Below, one piece after another: positions 33,548 to 42,362 of a DNA stretch of 64,000 nt. A program made the position numbers and the translations under genes. Every line of letters begins with the position of its first letter. The stretch's first letter is position 1. Source of the stretch: Bacillus benzoevorans (lineage in GTDB: Bacteria > Bacillota > Bacilli > Bacillales > Cytobacillaceae); assembly GCF_014207535.1 (NCBI RefSeq), contig NZ_JACHGK010000008.1, positions 62,001-126,000 of the forward strand. The letters are read 5' to 3'. The notes beneath the pieces were generated by a model. It was given only the letters and a program-made list of their open reading frames with translations. It did no database searches and had not been told where the DNA came from.

Positions 33548-34037
33548 AATTGTGGAAGATTATCCGAAACCTGGCATAAGCTTTAAGGATATTACACCAT
33601 TAATGGATAATGGAGAAGCATTTAAATACGCTACTAATCAAATTGCAGAGTATGCCCGTGAACGGAATGTGGATTTGATTGTAGGACCTGAGGCAAGGGG
33701 CTTTATTGTCGGCTGTCCTGTGGCCTATGCCCTTGGTTTAGGGTTTTCACCCGTCCGCAAAGAAGGCAAGCTGCCTCGTGAAACGATTAAAGTAAATTAT
33801 GGTCTTGAATACGGTCATGATGTTTTGGCGATCCATAAGGATGCCATTCAGCCTGGACAGAGAGTGCTCATTACAGATGATTTGCTCGCTACAGGGGGCA
33901 CAATTCAAGCTACAATTCAATTGGTGGAAAAGTTAGGCGGCGTTGTAGCGGGAATTGCGTTCCTCATTGAACTAACTGAATTAGATGGACGCAGCAAACT
34001 TGAAGGTCATAATATTTTAACCTTAATGTCATTTTAA
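33525..34037 (+). CDS. apt: Adenine phosphoribosyltransferase
   Basis: Apt salvages adenine to AMP with PRPP. The PRPP-binding motif VLITDDLLATGGT is near residues 119-131 and GPEARGFIVG is near 52. The protein has 170 residues. Its start lies inside the recJ end, with GAGGAGG upstream, so the two are translationally coupled. A terminator follows, and relA comes next. Confidence 0.98.
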   Translation: MDLKKFIKIVEDYPKPGISFKDITPLMDNGEAFKYATNQIAEYARERNVDLIVGPEARGFIVGCPVAYALGLGFSPVRKEGKLPRETIKVNYGLEYGHDVLAIHKDAIQPGQRVLITDDLLATGGTIQATIQLVEKLGGVVAGIAFLIELTELDGRSKLEGHNILTLMSF

Positions 34038-34043
34038 GAGGTT

Positions 34044-34074
34044 AAGAGCGCTTACAAAAAAGGGCGCTCTTTTG
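34044..34074 (+). terminator. Intrinsic terminator after apt
   Basis: AAGAGCGC/GCGCTCTT is an 8-bp stem with a short T run. Confidence 0.8.
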
Positions 34075-34130
34075 CTGTATTTACTCTATTTTTATTATTT
34101 GCTGGAAAATGAAATCTATTGCTTTACATA

Positions 34131-34160
34131 TTGACTATTTTTTTCGATAATAAATACAAT
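34131..34160 (+). promoter_or_regulatory. Candidate sigma-A promoter of relA
   Basis: TTGACT and TACAAT are spaced by 18 bp, upstream of relA in the 180-bp gap. Confidence 0.6.
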
Positions 34161-34216
34161 CTTTTAAACTTCATTCAGCATGAAAGAAGGATTATTTTGA
34201 ATAAAAAGGTGATTCT

Positions 34217-36412
34217 ATGGCGAACGATCAAGTTTTAACCGCCGAACAAGTCATCGACCGAACAAGGGCATATTTAAAAGATGAGGATGTAGAGTTTGTT
34301 AAAAAGGCTTATGAATTTGCTTTGCATGCTCATCGTTTTCAATATAGAAAATCTGGTGAACCCTATATTATCCATCCCATACAAGTGGCAGGAATTCTTG
34401 CTGATTTGGAAATGGATCCTCCTACAGTGGCCGCCGGATTTCTCCACGATGTAGTTGAAGATACAGAAGCAACTCTTGCTGATTTAAAAGAGACCTTCAG
34501 CGACGAAGTGGCAATGCTGGTCGATGGCGTTACGAAGCTCGGTAAAATTAAATATAAATCACATGAAGAACAACAGGCGGAGAATCACCGTAAAATGTTT
34601 GTCGCTATGGCTAAAGAGATCCGGGTCATCATGATTAAATTAGCTGACAGGCTTCATAATATGCGGACATTAAAGCATCTCCCGGCTGAAAAGCAAAGAC
34701 GAATCTCCAATGAAACGTTGGAAATCTTTGCACCGCTGGCAAACAGGCTCGGGATTTCAAAGATAAAATGGGAGCTTGAGGATACGGCATTACGATACTT
34801 AAACCCGCAGCAATACTACCGCATTGTCAACTTAATGAAAAAAAAGCGGGCCGAACGGCTGCAATATTTAGATGATGTGGTTGTGGAAATCCGCGGGCAG
34901 ATGGACGATGTCGGGATTAAAGCGGATATTTCCGGACGCCCGAAACATATTTACAGTATATATCGAAAAATGGCGCTGCAAAATAAGCAATTTAATGAGA
35001 TTTATGACTTGCTTGCGATAAGAATCATTGTGAATTCGATTAAGGACTGCTATGCCGTACTAGGGATTATTCATACCTGTTGGAAGCCGATGCCGGGCAG
35101 ATTCAAGGACTATATTGCGATGCCAAAGCCTAATATGTATCAGTCATTGCATACAACCGTCATTGGTCCGAAAGGTGAACCTCTTGAGGTCCAGATTCGA
35201 ACGTTTGAAATGCACCGCACAGCTGAGTTCGGGATTGCTGCACACTGGGCGTACAAAGAAGGAAAAACGATCAATGAAGGTTCCTCCTTTAAGGATAATT
35301 TGACGTGGTTCCGGGAAATTCTTGAATTCCAGGATGATACGGCAAATGCCGAGGAATTTATGGAATCGCTGAAAGTAGATTTATTCTCTGACATGCTTTA
35401 TGTCTTTACCCCAAAAGGGGATGTCATTGAACTTCCTGCCGGTTCAGTGCCGATTGATTTTGCTTACCGCATCCACTCGGAAATCGGCAACAAAACAATC
35501 GGGGCCAAGGTGAATGGAAAGATGGTCACCCTCGATTACAAATTGAAAACAGGGGATATCATTGAGATTCTCACTTCGAAGCATTCTTACGGTCCAAGCC
35601 AGGACTGGATTAAGCTGGCTCAAACCTCACAAGCGAAAAATAAAATACGAGCGTTTTTCAAAAAGCAAAGAAGAGAAGAAAATATTGAAAAAGGCCGTGA
35701 AGCGGTTGAAAAAGAGATCCGCTTGATGGAGTTTGATTTAAAGGAAATTTTAGCAGCTGATAATGTCAAGCGCGTCGTAGAAAAGTTCAATTTTACCGGC
35801 GAAGAAGATATGTATGCGGCTGTTGGCTATAATGGCATTACGGCGCTTCAGGTGGCAAATCGTTTGACAGAGAAGTGGCGTAAAAAGCGGGATCAGGAGC
35901 AGATAGCAAATGTCGCAAAAGCAGTATCGGAATTAAAGACTTTGCCTCCGAAGAAAAAACGGGAATCCGGGGTCAGAGTAGAAGGCATTGAGAATTTGCT
36001 CATTCGTCTCTCCCGCTGCTGTAATCCTGTACCAGGGGATGAAATTGTTGGTTTTATCACAAAAGGCCGTGGTGTCTCTGTGCACAGAAAAGACTGCCCA
36101 AACATTGTCGCAGATGATGCAAAGGATAGACTGATCCCGGTAGAGTGGGAATCCGGCTTGAATGATCGCAAAGAATATAATGTGGAAATTGAAATAACCG
36201 GTTTCGACAGAAGAGGTCTGCTAAATGAGGTACTTCAGGCAGTCAATGAGACAAAAACGGATATTTCAGCTGTGTCAGGGAAGACAGACCGCAATAAGAT
36301 GGTGACGATTACGATGTCGATTTCGATCTTAAATGTCAGCCATTTACAAAAGGTAGTAGACCGTATTAAACAAATCCCTGATTTGTATGCGGTGCGAAGA
36401 ATTATGAATTAA
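34217..36412 (+). CDS. relA: Bifunctional (p)ppGpp synthetase/hydrolase Rel
   Basis: Rel makes and degrades (p)ppGpp in the stringent response. The HD hydrolase domain has an intact FLHDVVEDTE (H77-D78). The synthetase domain follows (SGRPKHIYSIYRKM..., DLLAIRIIV), then a TGS domain (YVFTPKGDVIELPAGSVPIDFAY), a conserved-cysteine region with SRCCNPVPGD, and a C-terminal ACT domain. The 731-residue length is normal. dtd follows 9 bp later. Confidence 0.98.
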   Translation: MANDQVLTAEQVIDRTRAYLKDEDVEFVKKAYEFALHAHRFQYRKSGEPYIIHPIQVAGILADLEMDPPTVAAGFLHDVVEDTEATLADLKETFSDEVAMLVDGVTKLGKIKYKSHEEQQAENHRKMFVAMAKEIRVIMIKLADRLHNMRTLKHLPAEKQRRISNETLEIFAPLANRLGISKIKWELEDTALRYLNPQQYYRIVNLMKKKRAERLQYLDDVVVEIRGQMDDVGIKADISGRPKHIYSIYRKMALQNKQFNEIYDLLAIRIIVNSIKDCYAVLGIIHTCWKPMPGRFKDYIAMPKPNMYQSLHTTVIGPKGEPLEVQIRTFEMHRTAEFGIAAHWAYKEGKTINEGSSFKDNLTWFREILEFQDDTANAEEFMESLKVDLFSDMLYVFTPKGDVIELPAGSVPIDFAYRIHSEIGNKTIGAKVNGKMVTLDYKLKTGDIIEILTSKHSYGPSQDWIKLAQTSQAKNKIRAFFKKQRREENIEKGREAVEKEIRLMEFDLKEILAADNVKRVVEKFNFTGEEDMYAAVGYNGITALQVANRLTEKWRKKRDQEQIANVAKAVSELKTLPPKKKRESGVRVEGIENLLIRLSRCCNPVPGDEIVGFITKGRGVSVHRKDCPNIVADDAKDRLIPVEWESGLNDRKEYNVEIEITGFDRRGLLNEVLQAVNETKTDISAVSGKTDRNKMVTITMSISILNVSHLQKVVDRIKQIPDLYAVRRIMN

Positions 36413-36421
36413 GGTGATCGT

Positions 36422-36859
36422 GTGCGCATTGTTGTCCAAAGAAGCAAGGAAGCAAGTGTTAAAGTAAATGAAAGACTAGTCGGGAGTATTGCCAAAGGGC
36501 TTGTCCTGCTTGTCGGGATTACCCATGATGATACAGAAGAGGATGCTGTATTTCTTGCCGACAAAGTGGTTAATCTCCGCATCTTTGAAGATGAGCACGA
36601 CAAGATGAATTTGTCACTCTTAGATGTTGGCGGCAGTATTCTTTCCGTATCTCAGTTTACTTTGTACGGAGACTGCCGCAAAGGACGTCGTCCGAATTTT
36701 ATGGCCGCAGCAAAGCCCGATTATGCCTTGGAACTTTATCAACGCTTTAATGAACTCCTGCGCTTGAAAGGGGTTCAAGTGGAAACGGGAGAATTTGGTG
36801 CGATGATGGATGTTCAATTGATTAATGACGGACCGGTAACATTACTATTGGAGAGTTGA
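36422..36859 (+). CDS. dtd: D-aminoacyl-tRNA deacylase
   Basis: Dtd hydrolyses D-aminoacyl-tRNA and mischarged Gly-tRNA. The signature SVSQFTLYGDCRKGRRPNF is near residues 76-94, and the C terminus has the GPVTLLLES motif (Gly-Pro cross-subunit loop). The protein has 145 residues with a GTG start after AAGGTGA. It is coupled to relA, as in many Firmicutes. Confidence 0.97.
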   Translation: MRIVVQRSKEASVKVNERLVGSIAKGLVLLVGITHDDTEEDAVFLADKVVNLRIFEDEHDKMNLSLLDVGGSILSVSQFTLYGDCRKGRRPNFMAAAKPDYALELYQRFNELLRLKGVQVETGEFGAMMDVQLINDGPVTLLLES

Positions 36860-36903
36860 AAAAAAGAGAGCTGACCGACTTAAATGGGTCTGCTCTCTTT
36901 TTT
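36860..36903. terminator. Bidirectional terminator between dtd and the amidase gene
   Basis: AGAGAGC and GCTCTCT with an inner GACC/GGGTC stem, flanked by A6 and T6 runs, serve both converging genes. Confidence 0.9.
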
Positions 36904-37986
36904 CTATTCATTAAAGTAGCGCCCTAAACCTTCGTAAATCCCGGTTGCGGCGGATTTCTGGTATTCATCGGAACGAACCAGCAGTTCTTCGGCTGGGTTG
37001 CTTAAGTAACCAAGTTCAATTAACACGGCTTTTTTATTATTTTCCCGGATGACGTAGTAGTCGCCGAAACGGACTCCGCGGTTTTCCTGTTTTGTTTGAT
37101 CCACTGCAGCTGAATGAAGCTCAACCGCCAGTTCTTTTTGCCATGAATGATAAAAGTAGGTTGTTAAGCCGCGGACACTTTTATCCTTAGAGTTGTCATA
37201 ATGGATGCTGATAAAGGCATCAGCATTTCTGTAGTACCCTGTTTCGACTCTTGATGTTAAGGGGAGATAGAGATCGCCGTTCCTTGTTAAAATCACATTT
37301 GCCCCGGCTTCCTCTAATTTACGGCTTAATTGTTTGGCTGTTTCGAGAGTCAGCCTTTTTTCTAATGTGCCGTATTTCCCGACTGTCCCCCCATCTTCTC
37401 CTCCATGACCGGGGTCTATGACAATCGTTTTATTTTTTAATGAAACTCTGCTGTCTTGCTGTTCTTTTTTTGTCCTTGAATCAGCGCTTATTTCAGAAAC
37501 AATCCAGCTGGCGACATAACCGCTTTCCCCATTAGACAGCTTGATTTGATACCAGCTATCTTTTAATTGGACGGCTTCGTACGTATCGCCTTCATTGGAC
37601 CGTTCCACAATCATCGCCTGAGTACTCGGACTTTGTCTAATATTCGTCCCGTTATGTAAAATACTCAGTGTTGTATGGGTAAATTTTTTTTCGGATCCAT
37701 CATCAGCTGGATTGACGGTGACGAGGAAATCGGCAACCCAGCCTTTTTTTTCATCTGGCAGTTGAATTTGAATCCAATCCTTTTCTCGTTGAATAAATGG
37801 ATACTTCTTCCCTTTTGCTAATGTAGTGACGATATCATGGTGCATTCCCGGACCGCTTCTGACATTTAAATCATCAGTTTCTACTGTAACAGTACTTTCA
37901 GGTTCCTTTGCTTTCGTTTCGGGTGTTATCCATGGAAGTAAGAAAACAATGCAGAAAAGCCACTTCATGGCAGACTTTGTCTTCAA
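36904..37986 (-). CDS. yrvJ: N-acetylmuramoyl-L-alanine amidase with SH3b domains (YrvJ-like)
   Basis: A secreted peptidoglycan amidase. An N-terminal signal peptide (MKWLFCIVFLLPWITPETKA) precedes two bacterial SH3 domains (LNVRSGPGMHHDIV and TNIRQSPSTQAMIV). A C-terminal Amidase_3 domain follows, with zinc ligands in IDPGHGGEDGG, LEKRLTLETA and SIHYDN and the catalytic Glu in VLIELGYLSN. TTG 37986 is preferred (AAAGGGG about 7 bases upstream); ATG 38010 is an upstream alternative. At about 360 residues it has fewer SH3 repeats than B. subtilis YrvJ. Confidence 0.88.
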   Translation of the reverse strand: MKTKSAMKWLFCIVFLLPWITPETKAKEPESTVTVETDDLNVRSGPGMHHDIVTTLAKGKKYPFIQREKDWIQIQLPDEKKGWVADFLVTVNPADDGSEKKFTHTTLSILHNGTNIRQSPSTQAMIVERSNEGDTYEAVQLKDSWYQIKLSNGESGYVASWIVSEISADSRTKKEQQDSRVSLKNKTIVIDPGHGGEDGGTVGKYGTLEKRLTLETAKQLSRKLEEAGANVILTRNGDLYLPLTSRVETGYYRNADAFISIHYDNSKDKSVRGLTTYFYHSWQKELAVELHSAAVDQTKQENRGVRFGDYYVIRENNKKAVLIELGYLSNPAEELLVRSDEYQKSAATGIYEGLGRYFNE

Positions 37987-38209
37987 GACCAAATCCCCCT
38001 TTATCATCATTCGTGAGTTCAGAAGTCAAAGGCAGGTCTGTCATATATTTCGCTTCAATACGGACCTTTTCCTGCTTGAATATCGGAATAGATAGATTCG
38101 AAGTAATTGAATAAATAAACGGCGCATGAAAATTTTTACGGAATCTGGGAAAACTAACTATGGAAGATGAAATAACAAAATAACCGTTAAATGAAACGGA
38201 GGGCAATAC

Positions 38210-38386
38210 ATGCGGTTAAACAATAAAGGGATGGCTGTTCATGCCGGTGAAAATCAATTATATGGCATGGATTTTCATGATTTTATCCAAAAAGATCAAA
38301 ATGCTTGTCTCACGGAATTAGCTTCGGAATTTGGCATTTCTACCAATGAAGTAAGAAAAATGAAGAAGCAAATGGAACGAAATTAG
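38210..38386 (+). CDS. yrzK: Short HTH-like protein (possible YrzK counterpart)
   Basis: A 58-residue open frame starts at ATG with CGGAGGG 8 bases upstream and ends before the hisS leader promoter. The product starts MRLNNKGMAVHAGENQ, and its second half (LTELASEFGISTNEVRKMKKQ) has the pattern of a helix-turn-helix. It is probably the counterpart of the short yrzK gene at the same place in B. subtilis. No function is known. Confidence 0.72.
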   Translation: MRLNNKGMAVHAGENQLYGMDFHDFIQKDQNACLTELASEFGISTNEVRKMKKQMERN

Positions 38387-38396
38387 CTGTACACTA

Positions 38397-38425
38397 TTGA
38401 CATTTGTTAGGAAGCTTCGTAATAT
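38397..38425 (+). promoter_or_regulatory. Sigma-A promoter of hisS-aspS
   Basis: A perfect TTGACA is followed at 17 bp by TAATAT. It lies about 60 bp before stem I of the T-box leader. Confidence 0.65.
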
Positions 38426-38487
38426 TATAGAGATAAAATGAAAATGAAATATTCAATAGCTGATGATGAAGAAAAGTAATTAAATCT

Positions 38488-38748
38488 CACATGGATAGAG
38501 AAGAACCGCCGTAGGCTGAAAGCGATTCTGCATGATGACTTAATGAAGAACACTTCGAAGGCTTCTCCCTGAACGAGGATCCATGCTTGATGGCTCTATT
38601 AGGGGCGGAACGTGTACAGGCGTTAACTGGAAAAGTGGAAATGATAAATGATCAATGATTTATTGTTTCAATTAGGGTGGCACCACGGGAATCAGGCTCT
38701 CGTCCCTTGTATTACAGATGAATACAAGCGGCGGGGGCTTTTTTATTT
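38488..38748 (+). promoter_or_regulatory. T-box leader of hisS-aspS
   Basis: This tRNA-sensing leader has a stem I base ATGGAT (from 38491) that pairs with ATCCAT near 38580. The T-box sequence AGGGTGGCACCACG is at 38674-38687. A GC-rich terminator with TTGTATT/AATACAA core and TTTTTT ends at 38748. The acceptor-pairing TGGC fits a tRNA with G73. I could not place the specifier codon with confidence. Confidence 0.9.
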
Positions 38749-38896
38749 TGCTTTCATAGATTTCTGCTGCGTATGCTTCTTTATAAAGGAAAAAACTTTT
38801 ACTTGATTATCTTTTGCTCTAGACCAATTGTTTCGGGCATATTCCGTTATGCCTTAAGGATAAAGGTGAGCTGATAGAAGGAAAGGAGTGACCTAT

Positions 38897-40168
38897 ATGT
38901 CTATTCAAATACCAAGAGGAACCCAGGATATCTTGCCTGGCGAAGTAGAAAAGTGGCAATATATTGAAAACAAAGCCCGTGAGCTTTGTGGAAAATTTCA
39001 ATATAACGAAATTCGAACTCCAATTTTTGAACATACGGAATTGTTTACTAGAGGAGTAGGAGACACAACTGATATTGTGCAAAAAGAAATGTATACCTTT
39101 ACGGATCGCGGGGACCGCAGCCTGACATTACGCCCGGAAGGAACAGCATCAACGGTCCGTTCGTTTGTTGAACATAAAATGTATGGCAGTCCCAATCAAC
39201 CGGTCAAGCTGTTTTATATGGGACCGATGTTCCGCTATGAACGCCCGCAGGCAGGCCGTTTCCGCCAATTTGTCCAATTCGGTGTAGAGGCATTAGGCAG
39301 CAAAGACCCGGCGATTGATGCCGAAGTTATTTCCCTCGCGATGTCCATTTATCACAGTATGGGCTTGAAGAAATTGAAGCTTATTATCAACAGTCTTGGT
39401 GATAAAGAAAGCCGTGCTGCTCATCGCGCTGCACTAATGGAGCACTTCACACCAAGAATTGGTGAGTTCTGTAAAGACTGTCAAAGCCGCCTGCAAAAGA
39501 ATCCGATGCGGATTTTAGACTGTAAACAGGACAGAGACCATGAACTAATGAAATCGGCTCCGTCGATCATTGACTATTTAAACGCTGAATCCAAAGAATA
39601 TTTTGCGAAGGTGCAAAAATATTTAACGGATTTACATATTCCCTTTACGGTCGATCCAAATCTCGTAAGAGGACTGGATTATTACAATCATACAGCATTT
39701 GAAATTATGAGTGATGCAGAGGGCTTCGGCGCGATTACGACGTTGTGCGGCGGAGGCCGTTATAATGGTCTTACCGAGGAAATTGGCGGACCCGAAACGC
39801 CGGGAATAGGCTTTGCCTTTAGTATTGAACGTTTCATTGCTGCTTTAAATGCCGAGGGGATTGAACTTCCGGTAAACAAAGGCATCGATTGCTATCTTGT
39901 TTCTTTAGGAGAAGATGCAAAGGATTATACCGTCGTCCTTTTACAAAAACTTCGTCTAGCTGGTTTTTCTGCGGAGCGCGATTATTTAGAACGCAAAATT
40001 AAAGCGCAAATGAAGGCAGCTGACCGCTTAAATGCGAAATATGTCGCAATTTTAGGCGATGAAGAATTGAATAATAAAGTGATCAATGTGAAGCACATGG
40101 AATCTGGGGAACAGAAACAGATTGATTTAGAAAGCTTTGTTGAAAAATTTCAAGAACTGAACCAATAG
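38897..40168 (+). CDS. hisS: Histidyl-tRNA synthetase
   Basis: A class II synthetase of 423 residues. It has an N-terminal PRGTQDILP, motif 2 FYMGPMFRYERPQAGRFRQF, the histidine-specific signatures GLDYYNHTAFEI and GGGRYNGL, and a C-terminal anticodon-binding domain from about 325. ATG 38897 has GGAGTG upstream; GTG 38888 lies within that site. It is the first gene of hisS-aspS behind a T-box. Confidence 0.98.
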   Translation: MSIQIPRGTQDILPGEVEKWQYIENKARELCGKFQYNEIRTPIFEHTELFTRGVGDTTDIVQKEMYTFTDRGDRSLTLRPEGTASTVRSFVEHKMYGSPNQPVKLFYMGPMFRYERPQAGRFRQFVQFGVEALGSKDPAIDAEVISLAMSIYHSMGLKKLKLIINSLGDKESRAAHRAALMEHFTPRIGEFCKDCQSRLQKNPMRILDCKQDRDHELMKSAPSIIDYLNAESKEYFAKVQKYLTDLHIPFTVDPNLVRGLDYYNHTAFEIMSDAEGFGAITTLCGGGRYNGLTEEIGGPETPGIGFAFSIERFIAALNAEGIELPVNKGIDCYLVSLGEDAKDYTVVLLQKLRLAGFSAERDYLERKIKAQMKAADRLNAKYVAILGDEELNNKVINVKHMESGEQKQIDLESFVEKFQELNQ

Positions 40169-40180
40169 GAGGAAGTATCC

Positions 40181-41950
40181 ATGCAAGGAAGAACATATTT
40201 TTGCGGAGAAGTACCTGCAAATGCAATAGGTGAGAAAGTAATTTTAAAAGGATGGGTGCAACGACGCCGCGATCTTGGCGGTTTAATTTTTATCCATTTA
40301 CGTGACCGAACTGGAATTGTACAGGTTGTGTTTAATCCTGAAGTGAATAAAGCTGCATTAGAAGTTGCGGAAAGAGTCCGCAGTGAATATGTTGTTGAAG
40401 TAGAAGGTACGGTTATTGCCCGTGCTGAAGAAACCTACAATCCAAATCTATCAACAGGAACGATTGAGGTGCAGGTTGATAGAATGACGGTGATTAACGA
40501 ATCAAAAACACCGCCATTTATGATTGAAGATGATGTAGAGGTTTCAGAAGATGTACGTTTGAAATATCGTTACCTCGATTTAAGAAGACCGGCGATGTTT
40601 AATACGTTGAAAATGCGCCATCAAGTAACAAAAGTGATGCGCGATTATCTTGATGGGGAAGGCTTCCTTGATATCGAAACACCTATTTTAACGAAAAGTA
40701 CTCCGGAAGGTGCCCGTGACTATTTAGTGCCAAGCCGTGTGCATCCAGGTGAATTTTATGCGCTGCCACAGTCTCCGCAAATATTCAAGCAATTATTGAT
40801 GGTCAGCGGTGTGGAACGTTATTATCAAATTGCCCGCTGCTTCCGTGATGAGGATTTGCGCGCAGACCGCCAGCCTGAGTTTACCCAGCTGGATGTGGAA
40901 ACAAGCTTTTTAAGTGCTGAGGAAATCCAAACGCTCACTGAAAAGATGATCGTAAGAATTATGAAGGAAGTAAAAGGTCTCGATATTCCGGCTCCATTCC
41001 CTCGTATTTCGTATGATGAAGCAATGGGAAGCTATGGTTCAGATAAACCGGATACGAGATTTGAACTGAAATTAAATGATCTTTCCGAAGTATTCCAAAA
41101 CTCCAGTTTTAAAGTATTTGCCGGTGCCGTGGCAAAAGGCGGACAGGTTAAAGCACTTAATGTCAAAGGCGGCGCGGTTCAATACTCACGTAAAGATATT
41201 GACGGTCTGACTGAATTTGCAGCTCGTTATGGCGCGAAAGGACTTGCGTGGTTAAAAGCCGAAGATGACGGCTTAAAAGGGCCAATTGTGAAATTCTTTA
41301 GTGAAGAAGAGCTTGCAGCATTGAATACAGTTTTGGGTGTAGAAAAAGATGACCTGATTCTTTTTGTTGCCGATAAGAAGAAAATTGTTGCCGATGCATT
41401 AGGAGCATTACGTTTAAAAATTGGAAAAGATATGGGCTTAATTGATGAAAGTAAATTCAATTTCCTTTGGGTTACAGATTGGCCGCTCTTGGAGTATGAT
41501 GAAGATGCACGCCGTTTCTCTGCGGCCCACCATCCATTTACAATGCCTGTACGCGAAGACGTTCCTCTTCTTGAAACAGAACCGGAAAAAGTACGTGCTC
41601 AAGCGTATGATATTGTCTTAAACGGCTACGAGCTTGGCGGAGGCTCTCTGCGTATTTATGAAAGAGATGTACAAAACAAAATGTTTAAAGCATTAGGTTT
41701 TACAGAGGAAGAAGCAATCAGTCAATTCGGCTTCCTATTAGATGCCTTTGATTACGGTACTCCTCCGCACGGCGGAATTGCCCTGGGTCTTGACCGATTT
41801 GTCATGCTGCTGGCAGGAAGAACAAATCTGCGTGATACAATCGCATTCCCGAAAACGGCGAGCGCCAGCGATTTGCTTACAGATGCGCCTAGTGAAGTAA
41901 GTACCGCGCAATTAATTGAACTGCATCTTTCAACAAATATCAAAAAGTGA
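40181..41950 (+). CDS. aspS: Aspartyl-tRNA synthetase
   Basis: A class II synthetase of bacterial type, 589 residues. The N-terminal OB anticodon-binding domain includes GWVQRRRDLGGLIFIHLRDRTG. Motif 2 is RCFRDEDLRADRQPEFTQLD, a bacterial GAD insertion covers about 290-400, and motif 3 is HGGIALGLDRFVML. It lies 12 bp after hisS with AGGAGG upstream, so both genes share the T-box. 6S RNA follows. Confidence 0.98.
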   Translation: MQGRTYFCGEVPANAIGEKVILKGWVQRRRDLGGLIFIHLRDRTGIVQVVFNPEVNKAALEVAERVRSEYVVEVEGTVIARAEETYNPNLSTGTIEVQVDRMTVINESKTPPFMIEDDVEVSEDVRLKYRYLDLRRPAMFNTLKMRHQVTKVMRDYLDGEGFLDIETPILTKSTPEGARDYLVPSRVHPGEFYALPQSPQIFKQLLMVSGVERYYQIARCFRDEDLRADRQPEFTQLDVETSFLSAEEIQTLTEKMIVRIMKEVKGLDIPAPFPRISYDEAMGSYGSDKPDTRFELKLNDLSEVFQNSSFKVFAGAVAKGGQVKALNVKGGAVQYSRKDIDGLTEFAARYGAKGLAWLKAEDDGLKGPIVKFFSEEELAALNTVLGVEKDDLILFVADKKKIVADALGALRLKIGKDMGLIDESKFNFLWVTDWPLLEYDEDARRFSAAHHPFTMPVREDVPLLETEPEKVRAQAYDIVLNGYELGGGSLRIYERDVQNKMFKALGFTEEEAISQFGFLLDAFDYGTPPHGGIALGLDRFVMLLAGRTNLRDTIAFPKTASASDLLTDAPSEVSTAQLIELHLSTNIKK

Positions 41951-41974
41951 ACAGAAGATTCACAAGTGATTTTA

Positions 41975-42003
41975 TTGAATGAATGTTAGAATTATGCTAT
42001 CAT
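41975..42003 (+). promoter_or_regulatory. Sigma-A promoter of the 6S RNA gene
   Basis: TTGAAT and TATCAT are spaced by 17 bp, with a TGC extension just before the -10. The expected transcript start is near 42010. Confidence 0.8.
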
Positions 42004-42009
42004 AAAGAC

Positions 42010-42210
42010 AAGCTTTAAGAGAGTCCTGAAGTGTTCGTTGGGTAACCTGAAATTTTGACCTAACATTTTACCCTTGGGAATTCGGAGTGACCGTTTGGCG
42101 TAAATGCCTTTCCACGAGGACTTACAACAATCGGGACAGAATACCCACCTGCTGAGAGCAGGATCAAAACGAGGGAATCTAACTACGGCACAATTGGGAC
42201 TCTCTCAATA
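42010..42210 (+). ncRNA. ssrS: 6S RNA (6S-1/BsrA type)
   Basis: 6S RNA binds sigma-A RNA polymerase by mimicking an open promoter. The ends close as GAGAGTCC...GGGACTCTC. Internal blocks such as TTCGGAGTGACCG..TGGCGT, GAGGACTT and GGACAGAATACCCACCTG correspond to B. subtilis 6S-1. The gene lies between aspS and tcdA, the B. subtilis bsrA position. Its own promoter and a terminator flank it. Ends are approximate. Confidence 0.9.
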
Positions 42211-42225
42211 CATAATTTAAGTATT

Positions 42226-42256
42226 AAAAACCATGCGATTATCGCATGGTTTTTTT
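42226..42256 (+). terminator. Intrinsic terminator after 6S RNA
   Basis: CCATGCGA/TCGCATGG is an 8-bp stem with a 3-base loop, preceded by A5 and followed by seven T. Confidence 0.92.
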
Positions 42257-42362
42257 TCATGACTCTTGCTGAAATATGAATTTCGAATTCACCTGAGGTA
42301 TGATATATTAATTATCAGGAAAATATATAAGATAAGTAGGATATTAGGGGAGAGTTGGTTTT

